The notes under the pieces: model-generated | Seen by the model: the letters and a program-made list of their open reading frames with translations, nothing else | The model's database searches: none | What the model was told of the DNA's origin: nothing | DNA from: JANQFM01 sp035471925 | Lineage (GTDB): Bacteria; Acidobacteriota; UBA6911; RPQK01; DATIPO01 | Direction of reading: 5' to 3' | Assembly: GCA_035471925.1 (NCBI GenBank) | Contig: DATIPO010000206.1 | Span: 28,019 to 92,018 of the forward strand | Length of the DNA: 64,000 nt | Program-made: the position numbers and the translations under genes | Shown: positions 1 through 10,000 of the stretch, piece after piece | How the letters are laid out: every line of letters starts with the position of its first letter | How positions within the stretch are numbered: the first letter of the stretch is position 1

Positions 1-205
1 TTCCGGCCAAAGCAGCAAGGCCCTCCATTTCGGTCTGGGCATCGCGGCCGAGGCCTCGGAAGCCGGGACGTCAGAATCGACTCCCCAAGCCGAACTCACC
101 ATCCGCTGGCCCAATGGCGACACCGAAACCCGCCTCCTCCCCATCAACACTTTCAGCACCCTCTCTCAAGCCAAATCCCTCTCCACAGAAGGAGGCGCAC
201 CCTGA
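1..205 (+). CDS. C-terminal end of an ASPIC/UnbV (CRTAC1-family) protein, 5' truncated by the window edge
   Basis: Frame 2 is open from the left edge to a TGA at 203-205, giving 67 residues. It contains the two hallmarks of the ASPIC/UnbV C-terminal domain, HFGLG and an IRWPNG-like strand (seen as TIRWPNGDTE). The same pair recurs in the next gene (HFGLG, ITWPNG), so these are tandem relatives. ASPIC/UnbV domains normally close secreted FG-GAP/VCBS beta-propeller proteins, and their biochemical role is unsettled. The stop overlaps an ATG (TGATG), but that ATG opens only an 18-codon frame. The real start of the next gene lies further down at 258. Only the last part of the protein is visible, so total length and N-terminal domains are unknown. 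Confidence 0.75.
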   Translation, partial: SGQSSKALHFGLGIAAEASEAGTSESTPQAELTIRWPNGDTETRLLPINTFSTLSQAKSLSTEGGAP

Positions 206-257
206 TGCAGCCATCACTCAAACCGGAAACCATGAGGGCCTGGGGAGGGGAGCAGGT

Positions 258-3200
258 TTGAAGAGAATCATCTTTGCAGCGGCTTCATCGGCCGTCATTC
301 TGTCTCTTGTTGTGCTTTTCGCCGGCTTGGCCTCAGCGGCCCAAGAGGAACAGCTTTCCCGCCAGGAGCGCCTGTGGCAGCACCGCAACTTGGGCAAGGC
401 CTACTACGAGAACACCGTGACTCAGCCCAAAGCCATCGAGGAATTCGCCAAGGCTTTGGAGCTGGCGCCCGACTCGGCCCGCGAGCGCCTCAACTACGCC
501 CTTGCCCTGCTGCGCAACGGCGAGACCGACGAAGCCGTCCCCCGGCTGATCAAGATTCAGCAAGATCACCCCGAACTGCCTCACACCTGGTTCAACCTGG
601 GCGTCTACTACAAGCGCGAGGGAGAGTTCGCTGAAGCGCTGCGCCAGTTCGAGGGACACCGCCAGCGGGCTCCGGGCATTGCCGTCACCCACTACAACCT
701 TGGCCTGCTCTATCGTCTGGAAGGCCGACTGGCGGAGGCCCGGGAAAGTTTTCGCCAAGCCATACGGCTCGACCACATGCTGGCGGCTCCTCATTTCCAA
801 CTCTCCAACCTTTACCGGGCGGCTGGAGAGCGCGAGGAGGCCTCGCGGCAGATGGAGATTTTCCGCCGCCTCAAGGAAGCCCAAAAGAACGCCCCCATTC
901 CCGAAGACCTGGAGTGGAGCATCCACGCCGAGATCTTCGACCCTGTCGATGCCGCGCCCCCGTCCTCTCCTTCACCCCCGCGTTGGATGACAGAGAAAAT
1001 GGGGCAATTGCAAAAAAAACCGGCTATTTCTGAGGTATTTGACCCGCCTGCTGCGTCTAATGATGAAAGCGAAGCGAGTCAGAACAAACCCGATGAAAGC
1101 GACTCCAGGGGCCGCGCCTCCCCGGCCGGTCCGTTGAGGGAAAGAGAACCATCGGCCCAAGCCGATGCAAACCGCAATGAACACGATGAGGCTGGAAGTG
1201 CGGCCACGCAACCGCCTGCGGCGGGCGGACTGTCGATGCTGATGAATCAAGAAGGCCAACCCATGCTGCTGGCATGGAATTCCGATCAGATTCGACTCTA
1301 TCAGGAGGAGATGGAGCCGCGGGAGATCGCCGGAATGGCCTCGGCGGGTCCCGTCTTCGACATCGCCGTGGGTGATGTCGACGATGACGGACGCCAGGAT
1401 GCGGCGTTGGTGCAGGCTGGGACTGTCCGCCTTCTGATGAACGGGGGCCAGGAATTGCAGGTTCTTGCCGAGCCGCTGGCCCAAGGCGACTTTCATCGGG
1501 CATTGTGGCTCGACTTTGACCACGACTACGATCTAGACCTCTTCCTCTTCGGACGCCAGTCGCGCCTGTTGCGCAACGAGGGCCAGCGCGGATTTGCCGA
1601 CCGCAGCCAAAGTTTCCCCTTCCGTCCAGGAGCGGTGGCCGATGCAGTCTTTCACGACCATGTCAAAGACTGGGAAGGGATGGACTTGGTGGTCAGCTAC
1701 GCCGACGGGTCCTCGGCAGTTTACCTGGATCAGCTCGGCGGCAAGTACGTGGCTGAGGATCTGGCCGCTCTTCCCGCCGGGGCCCGCCGCCTGAGTTCCT
1801 TTGACGTGGACAATGACGGCCACAGCGATCTGCTCTTCACGACTTCCGAAGGACTTCATTTGCTGCGCCGCCAAGCCGACGGCTATGTCCGGACTCATTT
1901 GGACGCTCAGGACGCCCCCTACTTGCTGGTCGACGCTTCCAACCGAGGCTGGCCTGATTTGTTCATCGGCGCTTCCTATCGCCGCAATCTAGGGCGGGGA
2001 CGCTTCGGCGAGTCCCAGGAACTGCCGCTTGAAGATGTGCAGAGTTGGCTTGCCGGACCGTTGGCCGATGCCTTTTTCCAAGCCCGCCCGTCCCAATCGG
2101 ATGCCGCCCAGTCGGATGCCGCGGGCGTCGAGCCGTCCGCTCAGCCGCATGTGCTGGCTCTCAGCGAGGAAGGCGAGTTGACCCTCCTGACCGACGGGAC
2201 CGCAGCATCCAACTGGATTCAGGTCGAATTGCGGGGTGAGCGCAACCTGCGGACGGCTCATCACGGCGAAGTCGAAGTCAAGGCCGGCAGCCTCTATCAG
2301 AAGCGCATCTACCGCGGGCGTCCGCTGCATTTCGGACTGGGCCATCAGCCCCGCGTCGACACCGTGCGCATCACTTGGCCCAACGGGCTCATCCAGAACG
2401 AGCCCTTGCCTGAAACGGAGACCCGTCACTCCTACCGCGAGGCCAAGCAGCTTTCCGGCTCCTGTCCCATGGTCTTTACCTGGGACGGGGAAGGATTCCG
2501 CTTCATCAACGACATTCTGGGCGTGGCTCCGTTGGGCGCTTCGGCGGGCGACGGACGCTATTTCCAGGCCGACCACGACGAGTACATCCAGATTCCCGGA
2601 GATGCGTTGGTCGAGCGCGGCGGACGCCTGGAAGTCCGCCTTACCGAGGAATTGCGCGAGGTGGCCTACCTCGACCAAGTGCGCCTCGTGGCCGTCGACC
2701 ACCCCTCCGACCTCGACATCTACACGAGCGACCGCTTCAAGGCCCCCCCCTTTCCGGAGTTCCGACTCTATGGAGTGGGGACCGTCCTGCGTCCCCGGGC
2801 TGCCCGCCACTTCCTTTCGGAAGCCGGAACCGGAACGCCCGACGGACACCTGGCGGGGCTTGGGCAGGGACAAGACGTCCTGGCGTCTTTGCTCCATCGT
2901 GACGCTGAGGCGGTGACGCCTTGGTTGGACGAGCCGGTTGCCGGTGACCCTCGGGCAGCCGTAGGACCGGGCGCTTCATCTAGGCTGCGAGCTCCCATGG
3001 TGGGAGATGAGTCGCGGGCCATCCGAGATCAGGCCGATCATTTGGCGGTGCGCACAAGAGAACTGCAGGCCGCCGCCCGCAGCCGCCGCTTGGCCGACCG
3101 GGGAATATTGCCGGAGCATGTTCTGGAACTGGATTTCGGTCCTCAACCGGCTCTGGGCCAAGCCCTGCTGGTCATGCACGGCTGGCTGGATTGGGCCGAC

Positions 3201-4088
3201 GCCAGCACCTTCGTCCACTCCGACCAAAGCGGACGCACGGCCAGTCCGCCTCGCTTGGAGCTCCTGGGCGCGGACGGACAATGGCGCGTCCTGGTGGAGG
3301 ATCTGGGGGCACCGGCGGGCAAGTGGAAGACGATCGCCGTCCCCATCGCCTTGCCGTCCAACGATGGCCACAGCCACGACTCTCGCCGCCACGGGGTTGC
3401 GACCGAGGACTCCAGGCCGGGGACGGCCAGCCCGACCTTGTCCAAAGACGGCCCCTTTCGCCTGCGCATCGTCACCTCATGGGCGGTGCATTGGGATGAG
3501 ATCTTCCTCAGCCCCGATGTGGAGGCACCGTCGACAACCGCCTTACATGACGTGCCGCTGGCCAGAGCCGTCCTCGATTACCGGGGATTCTCCAAGCCCA
3601 TCGTCGATCCTCAGCGCCGCCAGCCCGACACCTTCGACTATCAGCAGTGGTTGCCTTGGACGCGCTTCAACCAAGCCCGCGGACGCTACACGCGCCTGGG
3701 ACGCGTTGACCGGCTGCTGTCCGAGATCGACGACCGCTTCGTCATCATGGGCGCGGGAGATGAACTGCGCCTCAGTTTCGAGGCCGGCGCTTTGCCCCAA
3801 CTCCCCCCGGGGCATAGCCGCCAATACCTGCTCTTCGCCGACGGCTGGGTTAAGGACGGCGATCTCAACACGGCTCATTCGTCCACTGTCGAACCGCTGC
3901 CCTTTCACGGCATGAGCGCCTATCCCTATGGATCCGACGAGCACTATCCGGACACTGAGCTGCATCGCCGCTACCTTCGCGAGGACTTGACCCGTCCGGC
4001 CGTGCGCCAATTCCACTCTCTCACTCCAGACGCCCGGCGGGCGTCTTCGAACCCCCAGAACGACTCTTATGCAGGAGGAAACCAATGA
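258..4088 (+). CDS. Exported TPR / FG-GAP / ASPIC-UnbV protein with a long novel C-terminal region
   Basis: The protein is 1276 aa from a TTG start at 258, preceded by a purine-rich GGGGAGGGGAG ribosome site. Starting at the in-frame ATG at 114 would overlap the upstream gene and bury the signal peptide. Residues 1-28 are a clear signal peptide (MKRIIF, hydrophobic core, ASA-A cleavage). Residues about 48-202 form TPR helices. A Ser/Pro/Glu-rich linker follows. Asp-rich FG-GAP/VCBS motifs appear near 365 (VGDVDDDG), 418 (LDFDHDYDLD) and 515 (FDVDNDG). An ASPIC/UnbV domain spans about 652-728 (HFGLG, ITWPNG). The last ~540 residues start with a CPMVFTWDGEGF motif and match nothing I can name. 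The stop codon overlaps the acyl carrier protein start (ATGA), so the two are translationally coupled. This is unusual for a secreted protein and suggests a shared pathway with the downstream ketosynthase. Its function is unknown. Confidence 0.8.
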   Translation: MKRIIFAAASSAVILSLVVLFAGLASAAQEEQLSRQERLWQHRNLGKAYYENTVTQPKAIEEFAKALELAPDSARERLNYALALLRNGETDEAVPRLIKIQQDHPELPHTWFNLGVYYKREGEFAEALRQFEGHRQRAPGIAVTHYNLGLLYRLEGRLAEARESFRQAIRLDHMLAAPHFQLSNLYRAAGEREEASRQMEIFRRLKEAQKNAPIPEDLEWSIHAEIFDPVDAAPPSSPSPPRWMTEKMGQLQKKPAISEVFDPPAASNDESEASQNKPDESDSRGRASPAGPLREREPSAQADANRNEHDEAGSAATQPPAAGGLSMLMNQEGQPMLLAWNSDQIRLYQEEMEPREIAGMASAGPVFDIAVGDVDDDGRQDAALVQAGTVRLLMNGGQELQVLAEPLAQGDFHRALWLDFDHDYDLDLFLFGRQSRLLRNEGQRGFADRSQSFPFRPGAVADAVFHDHVKDWEGMDLVVSYADGSSAVYLDQLGGKYVAEDLAALPAGARRLSSFDVDNDGHSDLLFTTSEGLHLLRRQADGYVRTHLDAQDAPYLLVDASNRGWPDLFIGASYRRNLGRGRFGESQELPLEDVQSWLAGPLADAFFQARPSQSDAAQSDAAGVEPSAQPHVLALSEEGELTLLTDGTAASNWIQVELRGERNLRTAHHGEVEVKAGSLYQKRIYRGRPLHFGLGHQPRVDTVRITWPNGLIQNEPLPETETRHSYREAKQLSGSCPMVFTWDGEGFRFINDILGVAPLGASAGDGRYFQADHDEYIQIPGDALVERGGRLEVRLTEELREVAYLDQVRLVAVDHPSDLDIYTSDRFKAPPFPEFRLYGVGTVLRPRAARHFLSEAGTGTPDGHLAGLGQGQDVLASLLHRDAEAVTPWLDEPVAGDPRAAVGPGASSRLRAPMVGDESRAIRDQADHLAVRTRELQAAARSRRLADRGILPEHVLELDFGPQPALGQALLVMHGWLDWADASTFVHSDQSGRTASPPRLELLGADGQWRVLVEDLGAPAGKWKTIAVPIALPSNDGHSHDSRRHGVATEDSRPGTASPTLSKDGPFRLRIVTSWAVHWDEIFLSPDVEAPSTTALHDVPLARAVLDYRGFSKPIVDPQRRQPDTFDYQQWLPWTRFNQARGRYTRLGRVDRLLSEIDDRFVIMGAGDELRLSFEAGALPQLPPGHSRQYLLFADGWVKDGDLNTAHSSTVEPLPFHGMSAYPYGSDEHYPDTELHRRYLREDLTRPAVRQFHSLTPDARRASSNPQNDSYAGGNQ

Positions 4089-4366
4089 CCGCACCATCGA
4101 CTGAGCCCGAAGCCATTCGTAGCTACATCCGAGACTTGGTGTGCGAACTGATGGAATGTGAACCCGACGAAGTCACCGACAGCGCAAGCTTTACTGAGGA
4201 ATTGGAAGTGGACTCGCTGACCGCCATCGAGATGCTGGTTCTGATCGACAAGCACTATGGAATCGACATTCCTGACGAGGAATTCCGCGAAGTCGAGAAT
4301 CTTGACCAATCCGTGGCCTTGGTTCAGAAGTATCTCAGCCAGCCGGTCCAGGAAAAGGCCTCTTAA
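4085..4366 (+). CDS. Acyl carrier protein
   Basis: This 93-aa acidic four-helix carrier protein has the phosphopantetheine attachment motif EVDSLTAIEM, with Ser44 as the modified residue. Carrier proteins hold growing acyl or polyketide chains as thioesters in the cytoplasm. The start is fixed by an AGGAGG site 8 bases upstream, and the ATG overlaps the TGA of the exported UnbV protein. A gene for a double ketosynthase follows 71 bases later, so this is almost certainly a dedicated carrier for that synthase rather than the housekeeping fatty-acid AcpP. No fabD, fabG or other fatty-acid gene is adjacent, which supports a specialised pathway. The N-terminal ~10 residues are a disordered extension. 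Confidence 0.92.
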   Translation: MTAPSTEPEAIRSYIRDLVCELMECEPDEVTDSASFTEELEVDSLTAIEMLVLIDKHYGIDIPDEEFREVENLDQSVALVQKYLSQPVQEKAS

Positions 4367-4437
4367 AAACACTGCGCGAAAACGGCAACCACCCCAAGCC
4401 AATCAAAAACTCTCGACCCGCGCACAACGGACTCCAT

Positions 4438-6897
4438 ATGACTGAGAGACGCGTCGTCATTTCCGGCATCGGGCTCCTCACGCCCCTCGGCATCGGACAC
4501 GAGAACGTCTGGAAGGCTCTGCTGGAGGGCCTTTGCGGGACGGCCCCGGTGAAGAGCTTCTGTACCGATGACTACCCGGCTCATTTGGGCGGTGAGGTCC
4601 CCGGCTTTGACCCGTCCCGTTTCTTGCGCCGCCAAAGTCCAGGTCAGATGGGACGTGCTTCCCAGATGGCCGTGGCCGCTGCGCTGCTCTCGCTGGAAGA
4701 CGCCGGTTTAGTGAGCGGACCCGTGTTGGAGGAAGAGGCGTCCGGGAAAAACCCTCAGGATTGGGGCGGTGCCATCGACGAGGTGCCCGCCCGCCGCTGC
4801 GGCGTCGTCATGGGGACAACTTCGGGCGAACCGATCATCGTGGAGCGCTACAACGACGCCCGCCACGCCGGCAAGCCGGACGATTTCCCGGCCCGCCTCT
4901 TCGCCCAATACCCCTGCTCGGCCCTGGCCCACACGGTAGCTGACGAATTCCAGTGGACAGGAGGAGCCCTCACCATCCCCACGGCCTGCGCGGCGGGGAA
5001 TTACGCCATCGGCTACGCCCGTGACCTGATCCTCAACGGACGGCTCGACTTGGCTCTGGCCGGAGGCAGCGATGCCTTCTCCCGTATCCCCTACGCTGGT
5101 TTCGGACGCTTGGGCGCCATCGCGCCCGACTTCTGCCGTCCCTTCGATCGCGACCGCCAGGGGATGATCCCGGGCGAAGGCGCCGCCATGCTGGTGCTGG
5201 AAAGCGAATCCTCGGCCCGCCGCCGAGGTGCCCGAATCTACGCGGAAGTCCTGGCCTGCGGGGTGAGCTGCGATGCCCACCACATGACGGCCGGACATCC
5301 CGAGGGCAACGGAGCCGTCCGGGCCATTCAGGCTGCCCTGCGTGAGAGCCGCCTCGACCCTGGCGAGATCGACTACATCTGCGCCCACGGAACCGGGACA
5401 CCCACCAATGACCGCATCGAGTCGCTGGCCGTCCACCGGGTCTTTGGAGAGCGGGCCCGCCGTCTGCCCATGAGTTCCATCAAGTCGATGCTGGGACACA
5501 CCATGGGCGCCGCGTCCGCCATCGAAGCCGCAGCCTGCGCGCTGGCCATCCATACGGGAGACGTCCCGCCCACCATCAACTTCCAGACTCCAGACCCGGA
5601 TTGCCAGATCGACTGCATCCCCAACGCCGCCCGCCGCATCCATCCAAAAGTGGTTCTCAATAACGCCTACGCCTTCGGCGGCACCAACGCCTCCCTGTGC
5701 CTGCGCCAATGGGATGCTCCCGCCGCGGCAGCCCCTCCTTCCCCACAGGCTACGCCCTCGATGGCAGGTCAGCGGGATGGCGTTGGACGTGATAATGCCT
5801 CTCGAGCGGAAGAAAAAGTCGGCTCCAGCACATCTTCTGGGGAAGGTCAGTCGGAGCCCGGCTTGCCCGGAGAGAGTGCATCGAGCCAGGTCCGTTGGAG
5901 CTCGGGTCAAGGCCCTGTGCCGATCGCTGTCACGGGTATGGCGGTCATTACCGAGGACAGCGGCATCGACCCCAAAGCCATTCTGGGACGCAAAGGGCTG
6001 CGCCCGCTCGACCGGGCTGCCCGCCTGCTTGCTTGCGCTGCCAAGCAAGCTCTGGAGGACGCCCACCTCACCGATCTGCTGGCCCGAGACCCCTCGGCCA
6101 TCGGCCTCGTCAACGGCACTCTGGTGGGTGGACTGCGAAGCATTGTCGATTTTGACCAGACTATCCTTGAGGACTCGCCTAAGTTCGTCAATCCCGTGGC
6201 CTTCGCCAACACGGTCATCAACGCACCGGCCGGCCAGACCGCAATCAAGCTGGGCCTGCAAGGCCTCAACTCGACGATTACTTCGGGCCTGACTTCGTCC
6301 CTGACCGCCATCGCCTACGCCGCCGACGCTCTTCGCGCCGGACGGGCTCGCGTCCTCTTGGCCGGAGGCGCCGAGGAATCCTCGCCCTACACGCAGGAAG
6401 CCTACAAACGTCTCGGTCTTGGGGAGAGTGGTTCAGGTAGTGAACGGGGCAGCCCTCAGGAGGGCGCTGCTCTCCTGGTCCTCCAGCCGCTAGATCGGGC
6501 ACGGCGCCCTCTGGCACTCATTTCCGGCCACGGCCACGCCTGTGGGACCCCCGCCACACCCCCGGCAGCGGTGCTCGAACAGGCAATCAGCCAAGCCGTG
6601 GCTCAGGCTCAAGTGGCGTCCGATGACATCGACCTCATTCTTAACGCCTCTATTAAGGACCGGCGTCTAGCCGATCCCGCCCATGCAGCTTTAGAATCCG
6701 TCTTCCAGGCACCCTTAAGAAGCCTGCCGGTCCAGAGCCTGGATTCTCAGACCTCCGATGCCTTAGGCGCAACTTCCGCCCAGGTCGTGGCCCGGGCGAT
6801 CCGTTTATTCGCGCAGGGCGACTCTCCGTCCCACATCCTCATTCATCACTTGACCTGTGACCGTCAAGCGGCTGCCTTGATCGTCTCCAGGACATAG
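4438..6897 (+). CDS. Fused ketosynthase and chain-length-factor-like protein (KS-alpha/KS-beta)
   Basis: The 819-aa protein has two thiolase-fold ketosynthase halves. Half one (about 1-425) is FabF-like with a complete Cys-His-His triad: Cys184 in PTACAAG, His317 in CAHGTGTPTND and His354 in MLGHTMGAAS. A Ser/Gly/Pro/Glu-rich linker (about 428-495) follows. Half two (about 496-819) begins PIAVTGMAV and keeps the fold signature but has lost all three catalytic residues. The Cys region reads TITSGLTSS, the first His region LILNASIKDR, and the second SDALGATS. It also lacks the Gln typical of classical chain-length factors. In type II polyketide and aryl-polyene systems an active KS pairs with an inactive partner that sets chain length, normally as separate proteins; here they are fused. 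The gene probably forms an operon with the upstream carrier protein. Its product is unknown. Confidence 0.88.
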   Translation: MTERRVVISGIGLLTPLGIGHENVWKALLEGLCGTAPVKSFCTDDYPAHLGGEVPGFDPSRFLRRQSPGQMGRASQMAVAAALLSLEDAGLVSGPVLEEEASGKNPQDWGGAIDEVPARRCGVVMGTTSGEPIIVERYNDARHAGKPDDFPARLFAQYPCSALAHTVADEFQWTGGALTIPTACAAGNYAIGYARDLILNGRLDLALAGGSDAFSRIPYAGFGRLGAIAPDFCRPFDRDRQGMIPGEGAAMLVLESESSARRRGARIYAEVLACGVSCDAHHMTAGHPEGNGAVRAIQAALRESRLDPGEIDYICAHGTGTPTNDRIESLAVHRVFGERARRLPMSSIKSMLGHTMGAASAIEAAACALAIHTGDVPPTINFQTPDPDCQIDCIPNAARRIHPKVVLNNAYAFGGTNASLCLRQWDAPAAAAPPSPQATPSMAGQRDGVGRDNASRAEEKVGSSTSSGEGQSEPGLPGESASSQVRWSSGQGPVPIAVTGMAVITEDSGIDPKAILGRKGLRPLDRAARLLACAAKQALEDAHLTDLLARDPSAIGLVNGTLVGGLRSIVDFDQTILEDSPKFVNPVAFANTVINAPAGQTAIKLGLQGLNSTITSGLTSSLTAIAYAADALRAGRARVLLAGGAEESSPYTQEAYKRLGLGESGSGSERGSPQEGAALLVLQPLDRARRPLALISGHGHACGTPATPPAAVLEQAISQAVAQAQVASDDIDLILNASIKDRRLADPAHAALESVFQAPLRSLPVQSLDSQTSDALGATSAQVVARAIRLFAQGDSPSHILIHHLTCDRQAAALIVSRT

Positions 6898-7008
6898 CCC
6901 GCCAGACTGTCGTCCATTCCTTGGACGATCACGTGGGATGGGAGATCCTGTTCGGCTCTGGAGGGGCCGAGGTTCAGCAACTTGAGTCCGGCAATTTGGC
7001 AACCGTCC

Positions 7009-10000
7009 TCACTCCTCCAGCAGGGGTTGGGATTCGATGGCGGAGAGGTAGCGCAGGCGGGTGTCGCCGAAGAGGGCGAAGGCGATGACCGGGGTGTCGG
7101 CGGTGACTTCCAGATAGCCTCCCACTTGCTCGAAAGCGGTGCCGAAGAAGGCTGGGGTGTTGAGAAGATCGACGCGGCGTTGACCCGCTTGCAGGGAGAA
7201 GGTTCGGGACGCCGTGAGGGTGCCGTCGGGGGCGAAAGCGCGCAGGGTAATCGGGGCTGGCGCGTCCTCGTCGTTGAGCAGGGCCAAGCCGGTGAAGATG
7301 TTGAATTCGTCCGATTGGGCCAAGTGGAGGAAGAGGCTGTCACGGCGTCCCTGGGCGATGAGCGGGAGCATGGAGCGGAAGCCGTTTCCGCCGAATTCGA
7401 TGGCGCCCAGCACCGGGACCGGCTGAGGATTGGCGGCGCCGACCTGGGCCAGGGTCACTTCCAGGAATCCACTGATGGTTTCTCCCGCCTCCGGCTGCAG
7501 GCCGAGCAGGTCGGAAAGGTCGGCGCTCCGGCGCTGATTGGGCTCAAGGTCAAGTTGCCCTTGTCCCAGCAGTTGGGAGGCGTCGTCGCGGGCCCGCACC
7601 GTGGCTCGGATGGAGGTTGTCCCAGGGTTGACGAGGTGAAGGCGGCTGCCGCCTCCGTTGGCGTCCACGAAGAAGTGGGGCGCCAGCAAGCGCAAGGTGC
7701 TTTCAGCCGTGCGTCCCGCGGCTGACAGGAAGCTGTCGGCGTCGGCGCGGAACTGGAAACCCTTCAAGGGGCGGTCGGAGTGTACGGCCATCCAGCCGTT
7801 GATGGTGACTTGACCCGGGAAGAGATCCGACAGCGCCGCTTGCAGCGTCCCCTCGGCTGGCAACGTCCGGCTGACCTCATTGATCACCTGAGATTGACCT
7901 GAAAGCGAGGGTTGGGCGGAGGTTGTGGCGTCGGCGAGAAGGGTGATGCTCACCGAAGCCGGCTGGTCGCCGGGATTGAAAAGGTGGAGGACGGTATCGG
8001 AGTCGGTGGATTCTCGTGCCAAGGGGAAGAGCAGATCATTCGATTCTTCCAGAGAGGCGCCGATGCCGTCGAGGCGGCGCAGTCCGGAGTCGCCCACCAT
8101 GAAGAATCCTTGAATGTCCATCCCTTGGCCTTGGGCCTTGATGGAGGTGATTTGGGGAGCATCGAAGACCTCTGATGAGGTCAAGCTGAGCTGGCGGGCG
8201 TTGCCCAGATCCTCATGGCGGGTGGGGACGGCAGGCTGTCCGGTGTCCGTGAGTCCGTCGAAGAGAACTTGGCCGCCCTGTGCTTCAACGGAACGCACGG
8301 CCAGTCCCACGAAGTCGTTGGCGAATCGGTCTGAGGCCGCTGAGAGCGAATAGGGCGCCAGCATCACGAGGGGTGCCGGCTGCGGTGGCTGGGGAGGCTC
8401 AGGCGGACTGGTGCGGCCGTCGACGGCCGGTCCGCCGGGATCGAGGATGACTCCGTTGGCGCTGCGGTCGGCGTCGCCGCGTCCGCCGTCGCGGAAGTGG
8501 AGGACGACTCGGTCGTTGAAGACCTCGGCTCCCGTGTCGCCGTCGAAGAGGAATTCGTACCAGTGAGACGACGGATCCTGGGGCGTGGGGCCGTACTGGA
8601 AATAGGAGTCGGGTTGGGCCGTGGTGGTGTGCATCCACAGCGTCAGGGCCACCGACTGTCCGGGTGCCAGTCCGCTCGCGCTGAAGCCCAGCAGTCCCGA
8701 GGGCAGTTCGACGCCCTCAAGCTCGGGATCGAGGGGCGGAGGCTGCTGGGCCGCTACATCGGACAAGTCGACGCCCGGAGGTGCCTCCAGCGTCAGCAGG
8801 TCGCCTTTGACTGAGCGCAGAGTCGAGACATTGCGCTGATTGCGGTCGGGGGTTCCGTCGCCGTTTCCGTCGCCTTGGTTGGGAGCCTCGTCCTCGGCCA
8901 GGTCGGGGACCCCGTCGAAGTCGCTGTCGCCGCGCACCAAGGTGGTTTCGTCATCGCTGTTGTTGAAGCTGCGGGGGTCGGGAGTATCGGAAGTGACGCG
9001 GGCCGTGTTGCGCAAGGTGCCCTCCTGAGTGGGACGCACCACGACTTCCACAAGGCGCGTTTGGGCGGGCGCCAGATCGCCCAGGGGGCAGCGCAGTTGG
9101 CGTCCGCTCAAGGTGCAGCCCTCGGCCTCCACCAGTTCGACTTGGGCGGGCAAGTCGTCGAAGGCCGTGACGTCCTGGGCGATGGATGGGCCCAGGTTGC
9201 GGACCTCCAGGGTGTAGACGAGTTCGCGCCCGATGGCAGCGGGGTCACTGAGGTCGCGCTTGACGATGAGCAGGTCTGCTTGGGCCTCCACCCGGGTGGA
9301 GGCGACACGCCTGTTGTTGGCGCTGTTGGGATCGCTGGGATCGGCCTCGACATTGGCTTCGAAACGCAACGTGCCGGTGAAATCCTCTGGGGTTTGCCAG
9401 TTGACCGTGTAGTTCCGCTGGGAACCTGCGCCCACGGTGCCTAGCGAGCAGTTGAGGGACGAACCCGAAGAACTGCATCCGCCGGGCGAGACTCCCGCCA
9501 GTTGGCCTTGGATCGGCAGGTCGAGCGAGAGCTGCGTGTTGGTGGCGCTTTCAGGTCCGGCGTTGGACACCACCACCGAGTAGGTGATCACTTCTCCCGG
9601 CACAGCCGGGTCAGGCGAGTCGTTGACGGAAACGCCTACGTCGGCTCCGCTGGCCGGGACGAAGGTGGTCTCGCTGTCGCTGTTGTTTCCGGTTGCCGGG
9701 TCGTCGGTGGAGGATGATACCGAGGCGTCGCTGCGCAGCGTACCCGAGGCCGAGGACTCGACGTTGACGTTCACGGTGACACTCTCTGACTGTCCGGACG
9801 TGAAATCTCCCAGCGAGCAGGTCACCCGTCCCACGCTGTGAGAACAGGATCCGGTGCTGGAGGAGGCCGAGACATAATCGGTCTGGTTGGAGAGGTCGAC
9901 GGCCAGCGAAACATTCTCAGCGGTGTCGGGGCCGTTGTTGGCCACCTCGAGGCTGTAGGCCAAGGCCGATCCCGCGGTCGCGGGATCGGTGGAGTCGTTT

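Noticed and set aside
4708..6261. 517-codon minus-strand frame opposite the ketosynthase
   Set aside because: No family match. It is a high-GC shadow of the well-supported KS-CLF gene.
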